From contig JAIPJW010000002.1 of the NCBI GenBank assembly GCA_021734075.1, positions 12,501 through 76,500 of the forward strand: DNA of 64,000 bases, read 5' to 3'. Shown in pieces: positions 21,691 to 31,441 of the stretch. Below the pieces are notes generated by a model. It did not search any database. It was given only the letters and a program-made list of their open reading frames with translations, and had not been told where the DNA came from. The DNA comes from Cephaloticoccus sp. (GTDB taxonomy: Bacteria > Verrucomicrobiota > Verrucomicrobiia > Opitutales > Opitutaceae). The position numbers and the translations under genes are program-made. How positions within the stretch are numbered: the stretch's first letter is position 1; the number at the start of each line of letters is the position of its first letter.

Positions 21691-22533
21691 ATGCCAGACC
21701 GCCCCAATACCCCCGCCCCGCCTCCCGGTGCCCTGGTAACCGGATCATATCGCCAAGGACCGCGCTTCAGCACCTATCGTGAGCACGGGACTCAGGATTG
21801 GGTCCTGGTTTACAACCTTAGTGGGCACGCTCGTTTTGGCTCACCGACCGGGGACATCATCACCGGACCAAATGATATAATCCTGCTAAAACCGCATGTC
21901 CGACATGACTACGGCACGGCGCCTGACCAAACCCATTGGGAACCGCTGTGGGCCCACTTCATACCCCGGCCCAGTTGGATGGCGTGGCTAAACTGGCCGG
22001 AGCCGGCCTCGGGCATCCAGCGGCTGTATTTGAGCGATCTCGGGCAACAACAGCGCATCATTGGTCGGTTTCACGACGTGTTAAAACTCAACGCCAGTCC
22101 ATTCCGCCACCGCGAAGCTCTGGCCATGAATGCGTTGGAGGAAATCATCCTGTGGTGCGACCTTGCCAATCCGCATGGTGAAACGGCTCAATTGGACAGC
22201 CGGATCCGTCACAGTCTGGATTATATCTGTGCGCATTTTTCCGAACCGTTGCCGGTGAGCCACATCGCCGCCCAGTGTGGCCTGTCTCCTTCCCGTTTTG
22301 CCCATTTGTTTCGGAGGCAAACCCGCGAGACCCCGCAACGCTATTTGGAACTGCAACGGCTTAATCGCGCCTGCCAGCTGCTCGAATTCACCCAGGAACC
22401 CATCCGCCATATCGCACGCCAGGTTGGTTTTGATAATCCTTTCTACTTTACCCTGCGCTTTAAACAGCACCATGGCATCAGTCCGCGACTCTGGCGAAGA
22501 CGACTGGTCAGCGCCCCGGTTCGTGCCACGTAG
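21691..22533 (+). CDS. AraC family transcriptional regulator
   Basis: N-terminal arabinose-binding-like cupin, C-terminal HTH (VSHIAAQCGLSPSRFAHLFRRQTRETPQRYLELQRLNRACQLL). Confidence 0.9.
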   Translation: MPDRPNTPAPPPGALVTGSYRQGPRFSTYREHGTQDWVLVYNLSGHARFGSPTGDIITGPNDIILLKPHVRHDYGTAPDQTHWEPLWAHFIPRPSWMAWLNWPEPASGIQRLYLSDLGQQQRIIGRFHDVLKLNASPFRHREALAMNALEEIILWCDLANPHGETAQLDSRIRHSLDYICAHFSEPLPVSHIAAQCGLSPSRFAHLFRRQTRETPQRYLELQRLNRACQLLEFTQEPIRHIARQVGFDNPFYFTLRFKQHHGISPRLWRRRLVSAPVRAT

Positions 22534-22593
22534 GTTGCGGTCTTCTTTTTGTCCGTTACATTTTCAGCCAGTTTCAGTCACATATCGGATACC

Positions 22594-22881
22594 ATGCATG
22601 CCTCAACGCAGAGTCTCGCTTTCATCGAAGGGATCGGCGGTCCCGAATTGATGATGATCATGTTCATCGTGCTCCTGCTTTTTGGCGGCCAGAAATTGCC
22701 CGAGCTGGCGAAAGGTCTGGGTAAATCAGTCCGCGAGTTCAAAAAAGCCGCCAGCAATGTTGAGGAGGAATTCAAGCGGGCCATGGATGAAGTGCCGGAC
22801 AAACCCCTGCCAAAAACTTTTCCGCCCAAGCCGGTGGTTCCTCCACCCAACGAGCCCAGCCCCCCCCCACCGCAAAGTTGA
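22594..22881 (+). CDS. tatA: Sec-independent translocase TatA/TatE-type protein
   Basis: [38 protein letters not shown]. Confidence 0.85.
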   Translation: MHASTQSLAFIEGIGGPELMMIMFIVLLLFGGQKLPELAKGLGKSVREFKKAASNVEEEFKRAMDEVPDKPLPKTFPPKPVVPPPNEPSPPPPQS

Positions 22882-22890
22882 TCCTGGGTC

Positions 22891-23205
22891 ATGTCTCCGC
22901 TGGATGAATCGGATTCGCAGGCTATTGACCACGCTCCGGTGGAGTTACCCATCACATGGGAATTGGATCTGCATACATTTCAACCCAGTGACCTGCCCGA
23001 ATTGATACCTGCTTATCTTGCAGCATGCGTCGCCCGCAATTTTCGCGAAGTTCGGATCATTCACGGCAAGGGCACGGGAACATTGCGCACCACCGTCCAG
23101 ACCATCCTGCAGCGATTGCCACAGGTGCAATCCTTTCGCCTCGGCGATGAACATAGTGGCGGCTGGGGTGCGACTGTGGTCACACTGCGTCTTAATAACC
23201 CATGA
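22891..23205 (+). CDS. Smr/MutS2 C-terminal-domain protein
   Basis: ELDLHTF...REVRIIHGKGTGTLRTTVQTIL; GGWGATVVTL. Confidence 0.85.
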   Translation: MSPLDESDSQAIDHAPVELPITWELDLHTFQPSDLPELIPAYLAACVARNFREVRIIHGKGTGTLRTTVQTILQRLPQVQSFRLGDEHSGGWGATVVTLRLNNP

Positions 23206-24434
23206 ATACCATCCGCCGGATATTATGCCTGCTTCTCCTGCTCACAGGATTTGAACTCCGTGCCGACAGCGCCACCGTCGCCAAGCCCATTGTCATTCTC
23301 ATATCAATCGACGCCTGCCGATGGGATTACTTGGCGAAATTCTCCCCACCTGTCCTCTCTGCTTTCGCCGCCCAGGGAGTTCGCGCCGAGCGCATGCTGT
23401 CATGTTTTCCCTCCAAAACCTTCCCCAATCACTACTCGATTGCCACCGGCCTGCGGATTGAAAACCACGGCATCATTAGTAACGATATGTATGATCCCTC
23501 TTCCCAGGCGGTCTTTACGCTTCGCAACGGGGCCGTTGGCGAAAGCCGTTGGTGGGGGGGCGAACCCATCTGGGTCACGGCGCGCAAACAGGGACTGCGC
23601 ACCGCATGCCTGTTTTGGCCGGGGTCTGAGGCGGAAATCAAGGGCACTCGCCCCGATACTTGGCTGCGTTACGACGGGAGCATGACAAACTCGGAACGGG
23701 TTCATACCGTGCTTTCTTGGTTGGGACGCGCCGAATCTGAGCGACCCCAAATCATCACTCTCTACTTCGACATCGTTGATACCATCGGACACCGCTTCGG
23801 TCCCGCCACTCCGGAAGTCGGCCAAGCCCTCGCCCAGGTCGATCAAGCCCTGGGGGAACTTCAAACCGGCGTGCACGCACTCGGCCTCGATTCTCAGGTC
23901 AACTACATCATTACTTCCGATCACGGCATGACCCCCATCAGCACGCAACGTCGTATCACGCTGGATGATTTCGTGGACCCGGAGTCAGTTCAAATCGACT
24001 TCAAAGGTGAACTTATGGGTCTCCGCCCCTTGGATGGAAACGCCGAACTGCTTTATGCCAAGTTTTCCGGTGAGCATCCCCACTTCAAGGCTTACCGCCG
24101 GAAAGATGTGCCGGAGCATCTGCATTTCAGCCAAAACCTTCGCATTCCTCCCGTCGTGCTCGTGCCGGACTTGGGTTGGGAAATCAACACCCGGGCCAAT
24201 TTCTCCGGTCAGGATAAAGCGGGCTGGGGTAACGGCGGGGCACATGGTTACGACCCACGCGCCGCGGACATGGGCGCGACCTTCATTGCAGCCGGGCCTG
24301 CTTTCAAATCAGGCGTCACCATTGCGCCGTTCGAAAACATCCACATTTACGATCTGCTGTGCACCTTGCTTGATCTGCAGCCCGCACCAAACGACGGAGA
24401 TCACCGGCTGAGTTGGATGACCTTGAAACCATAG
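23202..24434 (+). CDS. Ectonucleotide pyrophosphatase/phosphodiesterase family alkaline phosphatase-fold protein
   Basis: Signal peptide; ISIDACRWDYL, PSKTFPNHYSIATGLRIENHGIISN, DIVDTIGHRFGP, TSDHGM; ATGA overlap with smr. Confidence 0.88.
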   Translation: MNTIRRILCLLLLLTGFELRADSATVAKPIVILISIDACRWDYLAKFSPPVLSAFAAQGVRAERMLSCFPSKTFPNHYSIATGLRIENHGIISNDMYDPSSQAVFTLRNGAVGESRWWGGEPIWVTARKQGLRTACLFWPGSEAEIKGTRPDTWLRYDGSMTNSERVHTVLSWLGRAESERPQIITLYFDIVDTIGHRFGPATPEVGQALAQVDQALGELQTGVHALGLDSQVNYIITSDHGMTPISTQRRITLDDFVDPESVQIDFKGELMGLRPLDGNAELLYAKFSGEHPHFKAYRRKDVPEHLHFSQNLRIPPVVLVPDLGWEINTRANFSGQDKAGWGNGGAHGYDPRAADMGATFIAAGPAFKSGVTIAPFENIHIYDLLCTLLDLQPAPNDGDHRLSWMTLKP

Positions 24435-24473
24435 CTCGACCAGCCCCGTCAGGGCACCGCTCATCCGTTTGTG

Positions 24474-24504
24474 AAACCGTTCCTCATTTTGGAACGGTTT
24501 TTTT
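24474..24504 (+). terminator. Intrinsic terminator
   Basis: AAACCGTTCC-tcatttt-GGAACGGTTTTTTTG. Confidence 0.88.
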
Positions 24505-24570
24505 GTAACTTTCACCGGCCTTGCTGCGTTATAGAGGCATCAATCATCCACCGTTAACTCCTGCACAACC

Positions 24571-24813
24571 ATGAAACTAATTTCCTTCTTCGCCACCGCC
24601 GCCCTTACCGGGATGGGCATATTTGCCTTGGCCGTTTTGTCCGGCTACTATGCCATGGGCACATTCTCCTTCGCCCTGATTCCCCTGATTCTGATCGGCT
24701 TTGTCCGGGACTATGCCCCGCGGCAATCCCGCTGGGAACCAGGCAACTCCACGGCACCATTTCCCGTCGCCCAAGCACGGCAATCCAACCGCTCATTCAA
24801 GCTCGCCGCCTGA
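24571..24813 (+). CDS. Small membrane protein, hypothetical
   Basis: 80 aa with two hydrophobic segments. Confidence 0.5.
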   Translation: MKLISFFATAALTGMGIFALAVLSGYYAMGTFSFALIPLILIGFVRDYAPRQSRWEPGNSTAPFPVAQARQSNRSFKLAA

Positions 24814-24862
24814 TTGGGCGGTCTGCCTGGTCTGATCCGCCTCCAATTGCCCTCCGCCAGAT

Positions 24863-25660
24863 ATGAGCATGCACGAAGTCGAATACCGGATCCACGGGGA
24901 CGACATGCAGTTCGTCGAAATCGAACTTGATCCGGGTGAAGCCACCGTGGCGGAGGCTGGCGGCATGATGTATATGGACGAGGGCATCGCCATGGAGACC
25001 ATCTTTGGTGATGGCTCACAGGCGCACTCGGGTCTGATGGGCTCGCTTCTCGGCGCGGGTAAGCGCCTCCTCACGGGCGAGTCTCTCTTCATGACCGTCT
25101 TTCAGAACCAGGCCGTCGGCAAGCGCCGCGTCGCCTTTGGGGCTCCCTACCCCGGGAAAATCGTGCCCGTGCGCCTCAGTGAAGTAGGGGGCGAACTTAT
25201 CGCGCAAAAGGACTCATTCCTCTGCGCGGCCAAGGGCGTGAGCATTGGCATCGCCTTTCAACGCCGGTTGGGAGCCGGACTTTTCGGCGGCGAGGGTTTT
25301 ATCATGCAGCGGCTCACCGGCGACGGACTGGCCTTTGTGCATGCAGGCGGCACGCTGCATGAGCGCACCTTGGGTGCCGGGGAAATCCTGCGCGTGGACA
25401 CCGGCTGCATTGTCGCCTTTGAACGCACGGTGGGCTACGACATCCAAATGGTGGGCGGCATCAAAAGCGCCCTGTTCGGCGGCGAAGGGCTGTTCTTTGC
25501 CACCTTGCGTGGCCCCGGGAAAATCTGGCTGCAATCCCTCCCTTTTTCGCGTCTGGCCGGTCGCATTGTCGCGGCGGCCCCACAAACCGGTCGCGGCGGC
25601 AAGGGCGAGGGTTCCGTCTTGGGCGGGTTGGGTCGCTTGATCGACGGAGACAACTCCTGA
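24863..25660 (+). CDS. TIGR00266/AIM24 family protein
   Basis: [49 protein letters not shown]. Confidence 0.85.
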   Translation: MSMHEVEYRIHGDDMQFVEIELDPGEATVAEAGGMMYMDEGIAMETIFGDGSQAHSGLMGSLLGAGKRLLTGESLFMTVFQNQAVGKRRVAFGAPYPGKIVPVRLSEVGGELIAQKDSFLCAAKGVSIGIAFQRRLGAGLFGGEGFIMQRLTGDGLAFVHAGGTLHERTLGAGEILRVDTGCIVAFERTVGYDIQMVGGIKSALFGGEGLFFATLRGPGKIWLQSLPFSRLAGRIVAAAPQTGRGGKGEGSVLGGLGRLIDGDNS

Positions 25661-25752
25661 TTGTTCTTCGCTCCTTGTTGGTGACCACTCCTCAGGCCTG
25701 GCCTCCACCGGTCACTCCGGGATTGTAACCCCTAACCCGGCAGCCATAGTGC

Positions 25753-26295
25753 ATGAATATGAAAACCTCTTTGACCTACGGCTTTATCATGGCTCTCGCC
25801 AGCTCGCTCCTGAGCCTCGGCTTTTTCTTCACCGGATTTCACGATGAAGTGACAAAACTGCAAACCGCTCAAAATATTGCGATGGCGCTGGGCCTCGCAA
25901 TCGCCGTCGTCTGCCTGCTGATGGGGATGAAGGAAAAGCGTGAGCTCACCCCGGCAGATGGCAAGTGGGGCTACGGTTCCGCCTTGGGCACCGGCGTAAT
26001 GGTTGGCCTATTCGGGGCGTTGTTCAGCACCATTTATACCTACTGCTATTTCACCTTCATCAACCCCAACATGAGTGAACTGATCTTTCAGATGCAGGTT
26101 TTGAAAATGGAAGCCAAGGGCATGACCGACACCCAAATTTCCCAAGCCGAACCGATGATTCGCAAAATGATGAGCCCGGTGATCATGACCGTCATGAGTC
26201 TGTTCATGATATTCATCACCAACGTGGTTCTGGCATTGATTGTCGCAATCTTCGTCAAGAACCGGCCAGCCTCGGCCAACGAATCTGCCGGCTGA
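25753..26295 (+). CDS. DUF4199-like membrane protein
   Basis: Four TM segments; WGYGSALGTGVMVGLFGALFSTIYTYCYFTFINP pattern. Confidence 0.7.
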   Translation: MNMKTSLTYGFIMALASSLLSLGFFFTGFHDEVTKLQTAQNIAMALGLAIAVVCLLMGMKEKRELTPADGKWGYGSALGTGVMVGLFGALFSTIYTYCYFTFINPNMSELIFQMQVLKMEAKGMTDTQISQAEPMIRKMMSPVIMTVMSLFMIFITNVVLALIVAIFVKNRPASANESAG

Positions 26296-26320
26296 GAAAT
26301 CACGGCCAGCGGCCGAAAGC

Positions 26321-26351
26321 AAAAAGCGGAGCCCTCCGGCTCCGCTTTTTT
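26321..26351 (+). terminator. Intrinsic terminator, possibly bidirectional
   Basis: AAAAAGCGGAGCC-ctcc-GGCTCCGCTTTTTT. Confidence 0.88.
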
Positions 26352-26372
26352 CCCAACGGCAAACTCAATTCA

Positions 26373-27434
26373 TCAGGTATCCAGCCGTCGCATACCGGCA
26401 GGAAGTTTCGGCTGTTCCAGTTTGGCTCCCCGCTGCATCCGAATGACCTTGGTCTCCCCGCCTTGGAAATCTTCATCGGTGTGAAATTGAAACTCATGCA
26501 TGGTTTCAATTTTCTCCAACCGCGCCTTTAACTCGGGCGCAAGCCCGGCCCGTTCCTCCGGAGTGTTGATGGGACCGGAAAACAGGACCGCCCCATTGTT
26601 GTCCTTCGCAACCAGTTCTTTTTTTCCTTCCTTCGTGGTCAACTCGAGCGAACCCTCGTCGTCATTGAATGCGACCTTGCCATTGCCGGTGTTGACGGTG
26701 ACTGAGACTGTGTTTTCGCCATCGGTTTCGGCATTCACGACCGCCCGTGAGCGTCCGCCTTTGGCCAGATCCATCATCCATAGCAAATGATCAGGGTCTC
26801 CCTCACCCCCCCCGGTTTCGCCCGGCTTGCCCCTCAGGCCGTGCCATTTCATGTTCAACTCTGGCTTCATCTCCAGGTTGAAACCAAAATGCGTGCGCTT
26901 GGGCACTTCATGCTCCCCCAGCTTGATCGAGGCTTTGGCTTCCCTGCCCCCGCGCAGATACGTCAGTGACACGCTATCCCCAGCCTTCATATTGCGCACC
27001 AGGACGGAGAGTTGATCCATGTTGATCAGGACCTGATCGTTCAATTTCAGCAGTATATCATGTTCCTGCAGGGTGCCGGCTGCCGGGCTATCCGCCACCA
27101 CATCCTGCACGACCAATCCGGTTCCCTTGGCGATACCCAATTGGACCGTGAGTGTCTGATCCACCGGTTCGGTCTGCACGCCCAGGAAGGTGACGGTCTC
27201 CATTTCGGGCGTTCCTTCCCTGATAAATTCGATGCGGCGCTCACCCCGCGGCGCCGCTTGGACAAACTCCATATGAGGTGCGGGCGTGTTTCCTTTGCCC
27301 CCTGACGGAATCATGATGACGCGCTTTTCCTTTTTTACTTCCTTGCCGGTATCGGCGGCTTCGCCGGCGAGTAAAGCCGGAGCGAGCAGGAGCAGGCTGA
27401 TTATTGGGATAATTGTTCGATGGGTTGATTTCAT
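26373..27434 (-). CDS. Secreted PDZ-domain protein
   Basis: Signal peptide MKSTHRTIIPIISLLLLAPALLAGE; PDZ: GLVVQDVVADSPAAGTLQEHDILLKLNDQVL. Confidence 0.8.
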   Translation of the reverse strand: MKSTHRTIIPIISLLLLAPALLAGEAADTGKEVKKEKRVIMIPSGGKGNTPAPHMEFVQAAPRGERRIEFIREGTPEMETVTFLGVQTEPVDQTLTVQLGIAKGTGLVVQDVVADSPAAGTLQEHDILLKLNDQVLINMDQLSVLVRNMKAGDSVSLTYLRGGREAKASIKLGEHEVPKRTHFGFNLEMKPELNMKWHGLRGKPGETGGGEGDPDHLLWMMDLAKGGRSRAVVNAETDGENTVSVTVNTGNGKVAFNDDEGSLELTTKEGKKELVAKDNNGAVLFSGPINTPEERAGLAPELKARLEKIETMHEFQFHTDEDFQGGETKVIRMQRGAKLEQPKLPAGMRRLDT

Positions 27435-27454
27435 ATGATGATTTACGTTGGGTT

Positions 27455-27913
27455 TTACTGGAAAGAGACTGGGGTTATCCGGATCTCGCGGCGCGGGACA
27501 CTCCAGGTCAAAGAGGCATTGGATTTGGGATCGCGCCAAAGCACGGTATCCACGTAGGACCGGCTCACTCGACGCGCTTGGCGACCATCCGCCAGCGTGA
27601 CAATGCCATCGTCCTGGGTTGCATAGAGCACGTTTTGCGTCGCGACCGGCTTGAATACCGTCGGGTTGGACTCGACCGGCGGTGGCACAGTCGCCACCAA
27701 GGGAACCGCATTATTTCCGCGGTTGACGCTGTCATTTGACCGCAAGGCAAGCAGCAGCACCAAGGCTGCCGCCAAAGGCAAAGCCACCCAGGTCCACGAG
27801 ATTTTACGCCGCGGAGACAATTCGGCGGCGATCCGGGCTTGCAGCTGACCGGAAGGGGGCAGCGGCCGCAGTTGCTTCAATTCCGCTTCGAGTTCCAGCA
27901 GTTCCTTATCCAT
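27455..27913 (-). CDS. Putative membrane anti-sigma factor
   Basis: N-terminal helix pair, single TM (WVALPLAAALVLLLAL); overlaps 3' end of ECF sigma gene. Confidence 0.6.
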   Translation of the reverse strand: MDKELLELEAELKQLRPLPPSGQLQARIAAELSPRRKISWTWVALPLAAALVLLLALRSNDSVNRGNNAVPLVATVPPPVESNPTVFKPVATQNVLYATQDDGIVTLADGRQARRVSRSYVDTVLWRDPKSNASLTWSVPRREIRITPVSFQ

Positions 27914-28448
27914 GACAGTCGGCGATGGTCATTGCTGAACGCAGCGCAGCCAGGGCGTAACGATAGCGGGAAGCCGCAGTGTTGAGCGGAATGTCGAGTT
28001 CATTTCCAATTTCATAAAAAGTCATTTCTCCCCATATTTTGAGGGTGAGCACCTCACGCTGCTCATCCGGCAAGCGTCGTAATGCGTTTTCAATAACCTG
28101 GGTCCGATCATCGGCATCCGGCACGGAGACAAAGAGGCGTTCGGCATCACCGGCTGATTCTTCCTCCCGTCGCGCCCGCCGCACATCGCTCCGAGCCAGG
28201 TCGATGGCGGCCCGGCGAATGGAAGTGACAAGCAAAGCCCGGGGGTCGCCGCCCAAATGTCGTTGGTGGCGCCAAAACCGGACAAAGGCTTCCTGGACGA
28301 CATCTTCCGCATCCGCCTGGGAGCGCGTCCATTGGCGGGCACAAAGCAGCAGCTTCGGTCCATAGTGTTGAAACCAATCTTTCCAAGATTCATCGGGTGA
28401 TGTTGCCTCCATGCGGCGGTTGTCGGGTATATGCTTATTAAGCGGCAT
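27906..28448 (-). CDS. ECF RNA polymerase sigma factor
   Basis: ADAEDVVQEAFVRFWRH region 2; LRRLPDEQREVLTLKIWGEMTFYEIGNELDIPLNTAASRYRYALAALR region 4; start MPLNKH (ORF to 28517). Confidence 0.9.
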   Translation of the reverse strand: MPLNKHIPDNRRMEATSPDESWKDWFQHYGPKLLLCARQWTRSQADAEDVVQEAFVRFWRHQRHLGGDPRALLVTSIRRAAIDLARSDVRRARREEESAGDAERLFVSVPDADDRTQVIENALRRLPDEQREVLTLKIWGEMTFYEIGNELDIPLNTAASRYRYALAALRSAMTIADCHG

Positions 28449-28517
28449 GGCCTCGCCTTTTTGTCTAAACCCCCAAGGTAAAGTTTCGAGTTTCATTGGA
28501 TGAACGGTCCAAGGCAC

Positions 28518-28545
28518 AAAAAGGGCCCGGATTTCTCCGGGCCCT
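28518..28545 (-). terminator. Intrinsic terminator of the 28575-28757 gene
   Basis: On minus strand: CAGGGCCCGG-agaaat-CCGGGCCCTTTTTG. Confidence 0.8.
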
Positions 28546-28574
28546 GTTGATTCGCGTCGGTTCTCCTCGCGCGA

Positions 28575-28757
28575 TTATTTAACCTGCAGGCGCTTGCGGC
28601 TCGGAGTGTATTCGAGCAGGGCCAGCGCCACCAACATGGCCACGGTCGCGTAACCGACCAATAGGTCCATGCTGATGGGGAAGCTCAGGCCAAGGGAAAT
28701 CAAGATGGTCGCGGCGATGGCGCCTGCAAATAACGACGGTGTATGGATATTCTTCAT
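28575..28757 (-). CDS. Small two-TM membrane protein
   Basis: 60 aa hydrophobic protein with own downstream terminator. Confidence 0.55.
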   Translation of the reverse strand: MKNIHTPSLFAGAIAATILISLGLSFPISMDLLVGYATVAMLVALALLEYTPSRKRLQVK

Positions 28758-28864
28758 GATGTTTTGTAGTTCGGGACACCCGCTTTGGGTGCCACGCCTC
28801 TATCTTAACCCGACTTTACAATTAATAAAATCGTTAGTATTAATGCTATTCATCGATTTTATTT

Positions 28865-29758
28865 ATGGAACTGTATCAACTTCGCTCTCTGCTGGCGGTC
28901 GCCGAAACCAGCAATATCACCCGCGCGGCTGAAAAACTGAATATTACACAACCCGCTCTAAGTCAGCAGATTATAAATCTTGAAAAGGAGCTGGGCCACA
29001 AATTGCTGCACCGTCTCGGGCGACGCGTCGTCTTGACCGAACCCGGGCGTTTTTTCGTTGAGCGCTCGCGCCGCATTATCCGTGAGGCTGACAATGCAAC
29101 CAAGGAACTCCGGGATCATCCCGGTTTGGATCGAAGGATCACCGTGGGGGCGATCCCTACTGTCGCTCCCTACATGCTGCCCCCTCTCATTGAACAGGCC
29201 CGGATTGAATATCCCAACTTGGAAATCTATGCCCGCGAGGACTTTCGCAGTGAACTGGTTCAAGGGGTGATCGAAGGCAGCCTGGATGTGGCCGTGGTTT
29301 CCAATCCGGTGAAGGAGCCTTCCTTGTTGATAGAGCCCTTTATACGCGAGCCTTTGCTGCTGGTCGTGGGTCTGGAGCACCGCTTTGCCAAGCAGGAGAA
29401 AATTAATGCGGCGGACTTGGCCGACGAAACCTTTGTCATGTTGGGCAGTGCCAGCTCACTCACGGAGCAAGTCCGAGAATTCTGCGGCAATCATCACGTT
29501 GAACCCCGCATCGGATATCGCTGCGCCCAACTCACCACGGTCAAATCCCTGGTGGCCTTGGGGGCGGGCATCTCGATCTTACCCCGCGTGACTCAATCCT
29601 CCAAAGATATCGATTCCTTGGTCTACCTGCATTTGGCCGACTCCAATCCGGAGCGCGAATTGGTGATAATCCGCCATTTGCAAAGCTATCAAAGTCGGGG
29701 CGTCGCCCAATTTTTGCGCATGCTGAAAGCCGGTGCAATGGAGCACGTCTCAACCTGA
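28865..29758 (+). CDS. LysR family transcriptional regulator (OxyR/CynR-like)
   Basis: MELYQLRSLLAVAETSNITRAAEKLNITQPALSQQIINLEKELGHKLLHR. Confidence 0.93.
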   Translation: MELYQLRSLLAVAETSNITRAAEKLNITQPALSQQIINLEKELGHKLLHRLGRRVVLTEPGRFFVERSRRIIREADNATKELRDHPGLDRRITVGAIPTVAPYMLPPLIEQARIEYPNLEIYAREDFRSELVQGVIEGSLDVAVVSNPVKEPSLLIEPFIREPLLLVVGLEHRFAKQEKINAADLADETFVMLGSASSLTEQVREFCGNHHVEPRIGYRCAQLTTVKSLVALGAGISILPRVTQSSKDIDSLVYLHLADSNPERELVIIRHLQSYQSRGVAQFLRMLKAGAMEHVST

Positions 29759-29802
29759 GACGTGGATTTGCATTTCCTGAAAGATCACCAACCCTGCCGC
29801 CC

Positions 29803-31062
29803 ATGTCTCTGCCCGATGCCACGATCCTGCCGCCCCAACGTGAGCGGCTGTTGCTACTGACCCTGGGCGCCATTCAATTCATCCACATCATGGATTTCAT
29901 GATCATGATGCCGTTGGGATCCAGTCTGATGCGGGTCTTTGGCATCAGTCCGGGGCAGTTTAGCCTGCTGGTTGCAGCGTATGGGCTCTCGGCCGCCATT
30001 TCAGGTTTTGTTGGCGGCTTTTTCCTGGATCGGTTTGATCGCCGTTCCGCCCTGTTGGTGCTATTTACCGGCTTTGGTCTCGCCACGCTCGCTTGTGCCC
30101 TCTCGCCCAATTATCACACCCTCCTGATCGCCCGTTTCGCCGCCGGAGCTTTTGGTGGTGTCGCAGGCTCGGTTGTCACCGCGATGGTGGGTGATGCCAT
30201 CCCGGCGGAACGGCGGGGACGGGCCATGGGCATGGTCATGGCGGCCTATCCTCTGGCATCCATTCTGGGCATCCCTTTGGGCCTGTTTCTGGCCGGCTGG
30301 CTGGGCTGGCATGCTCCCTTCTTCCTGCTCTCTTTACTGTGCGTGAGTATCCTGACCATCGCGTTCAAAACCCTGCCGCATGTCACCAGCCACCGCAGCC
30401 TGGCTCATCCCGTGCGACAAATGATCGAGTTGATGACCCACCGGGTGCATCTGCGCGGCTTTTTGTTGACGGCCAGCCTGATTTTTTCGGGCGCCATTGT
30501 CGTGCCTTTCATGGCGCCTTCAATGGTGGCCAATGTTGGTCTGGATGAGCGGCACCAGCTGCCTTTGGTCTACATGCTCGGCGGGGCCTGCACGTTTTTC
30601 ACCATGCCCTGGTTTGGCCGGCTGGCTGATCGTTATGACAAGGTTCAAGTGCTCATCGCCATCTCGCTGGTGGCCGTGCCCGCCATGCTCATGACGACCC
30701 GCCTGGGCCCCGGTCCACTTTACACCACCTTCCTCACGACCACCTTGTTTTTCATCGGCATGTCCGGCCGGTTTGCTCCCACCATGGCCTTGATCACCAA
30801 CGCCGTGGCCGCCCGCTATCGCGGGGGATTCATGAGTGTGAACTCTGCCGTGCAACAGGCCGCCGGTGCCCTGGCCAACATCGTTGCCGGTCTGATCATT
30901 GTCCAGGGCCCCAACGGCCGTTTGCTCAATTACGCCAAGGTTGGCTGGCTCTCCTTTGCGGCTTTTGGGTGCACCATTGCACTGGCTTTCTGGTTACGTA
31001 AAGCCGCACCCCATGCCGCCCGCAATGCTATCCCCATGCCCCCGGCTGAGCCGGCCACCTGA
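29803..31062 (+). CDS. MFS transporter
   Basis: 12-TM pattern; GFVGGFFLDRFDRRSALL motif A-like; RGRAMGMVMAAYPLASILGIPLG. Confidence 0.9.
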   Translation: MSLPDATILPPQRERLLLLTLGAIQFIHIMDFMIMMPLGSSLMRVFGISPGQFSLLVAAYGLSAAISGFVGGFFLDRFDRRSALLVLFTGFGLATLACALSPNYHTLLIARFAAGAFGGVAGSVVTAMVGDAIPAERRGRAMGMVMAAYPLASILGIPLGLFLAGWLGWHAPFFLLSLLCVSILTIAFKTLPHVTSHRSLAHPVRQMIELMTHRVHLRGFLLTASLIFSGAIVVPFMAPSMVANVGLDERHQLPLVYMLGGACTFFTMPWFGRLADRYDKVQVLIAISLVAVPAMLMTTRLGPGPLYTTFLTTTLFFIGMSGRFAPTMALITNAVAARYRGGFMSVNSAVQQAAGALANIVAGLIIVQGPNGRLLNYAKVGWLSFAAFGCTIALAFWLRKAAPHAARNAIPMPPAEPAT

Positions 31063-31120
31063 GCTGGAATTCCATTCTGCATTTGCCTCCGGGTCAGGGA
31101 TCAACTAGGCTGAGAGCACT

Positions 31121-31441
31121 ATGATCGACTCATTGAAAAAAACGATGCTCGCCGGGATTGGTGCCGCGGTCATCACCAAGGAAAAAGTCGAAGCGGCCCT
31201 CAATGACTACGTGGCCCAAGGAAAAATATCCGCCGCCGATGCCCGCACCATGGCGGGTAAGATCGCCACCGAAGCCCGTCAGGAATTCGAAGATATGGGT
31301 GACCAGCTGGCAGCCAAGCTCAAGGAATTGCTGGCCCGGTTGGACGCAGAAACCCGTGATCGGATCAGCTCACTTGAAACCCGGGTCAATGTCCTCGAGC
31401 AGGCTGCCAAACGCGGCAGCGGCGGCTCGAAAAAATCGTGA
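31121..31441 (+). CDS. Phasin/PHA-granule-regulator-like small protein
   Basis: Amphipathic N-terminus and C-terminal coiled coil (RISSLETRVNVLEQAAKR); 4-nt overlap with downstream ABC1 kinase. Confidence 0.6.
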   Translation: MIDSLKKTMLAGIGAAVITKEKVEAALNDYVAQGKISAADARTMAGKIATEARQEFEDMGDQLAAKLKELLARLDAETRDRISSLETRVNVLEQAAKRGSGGSKKS

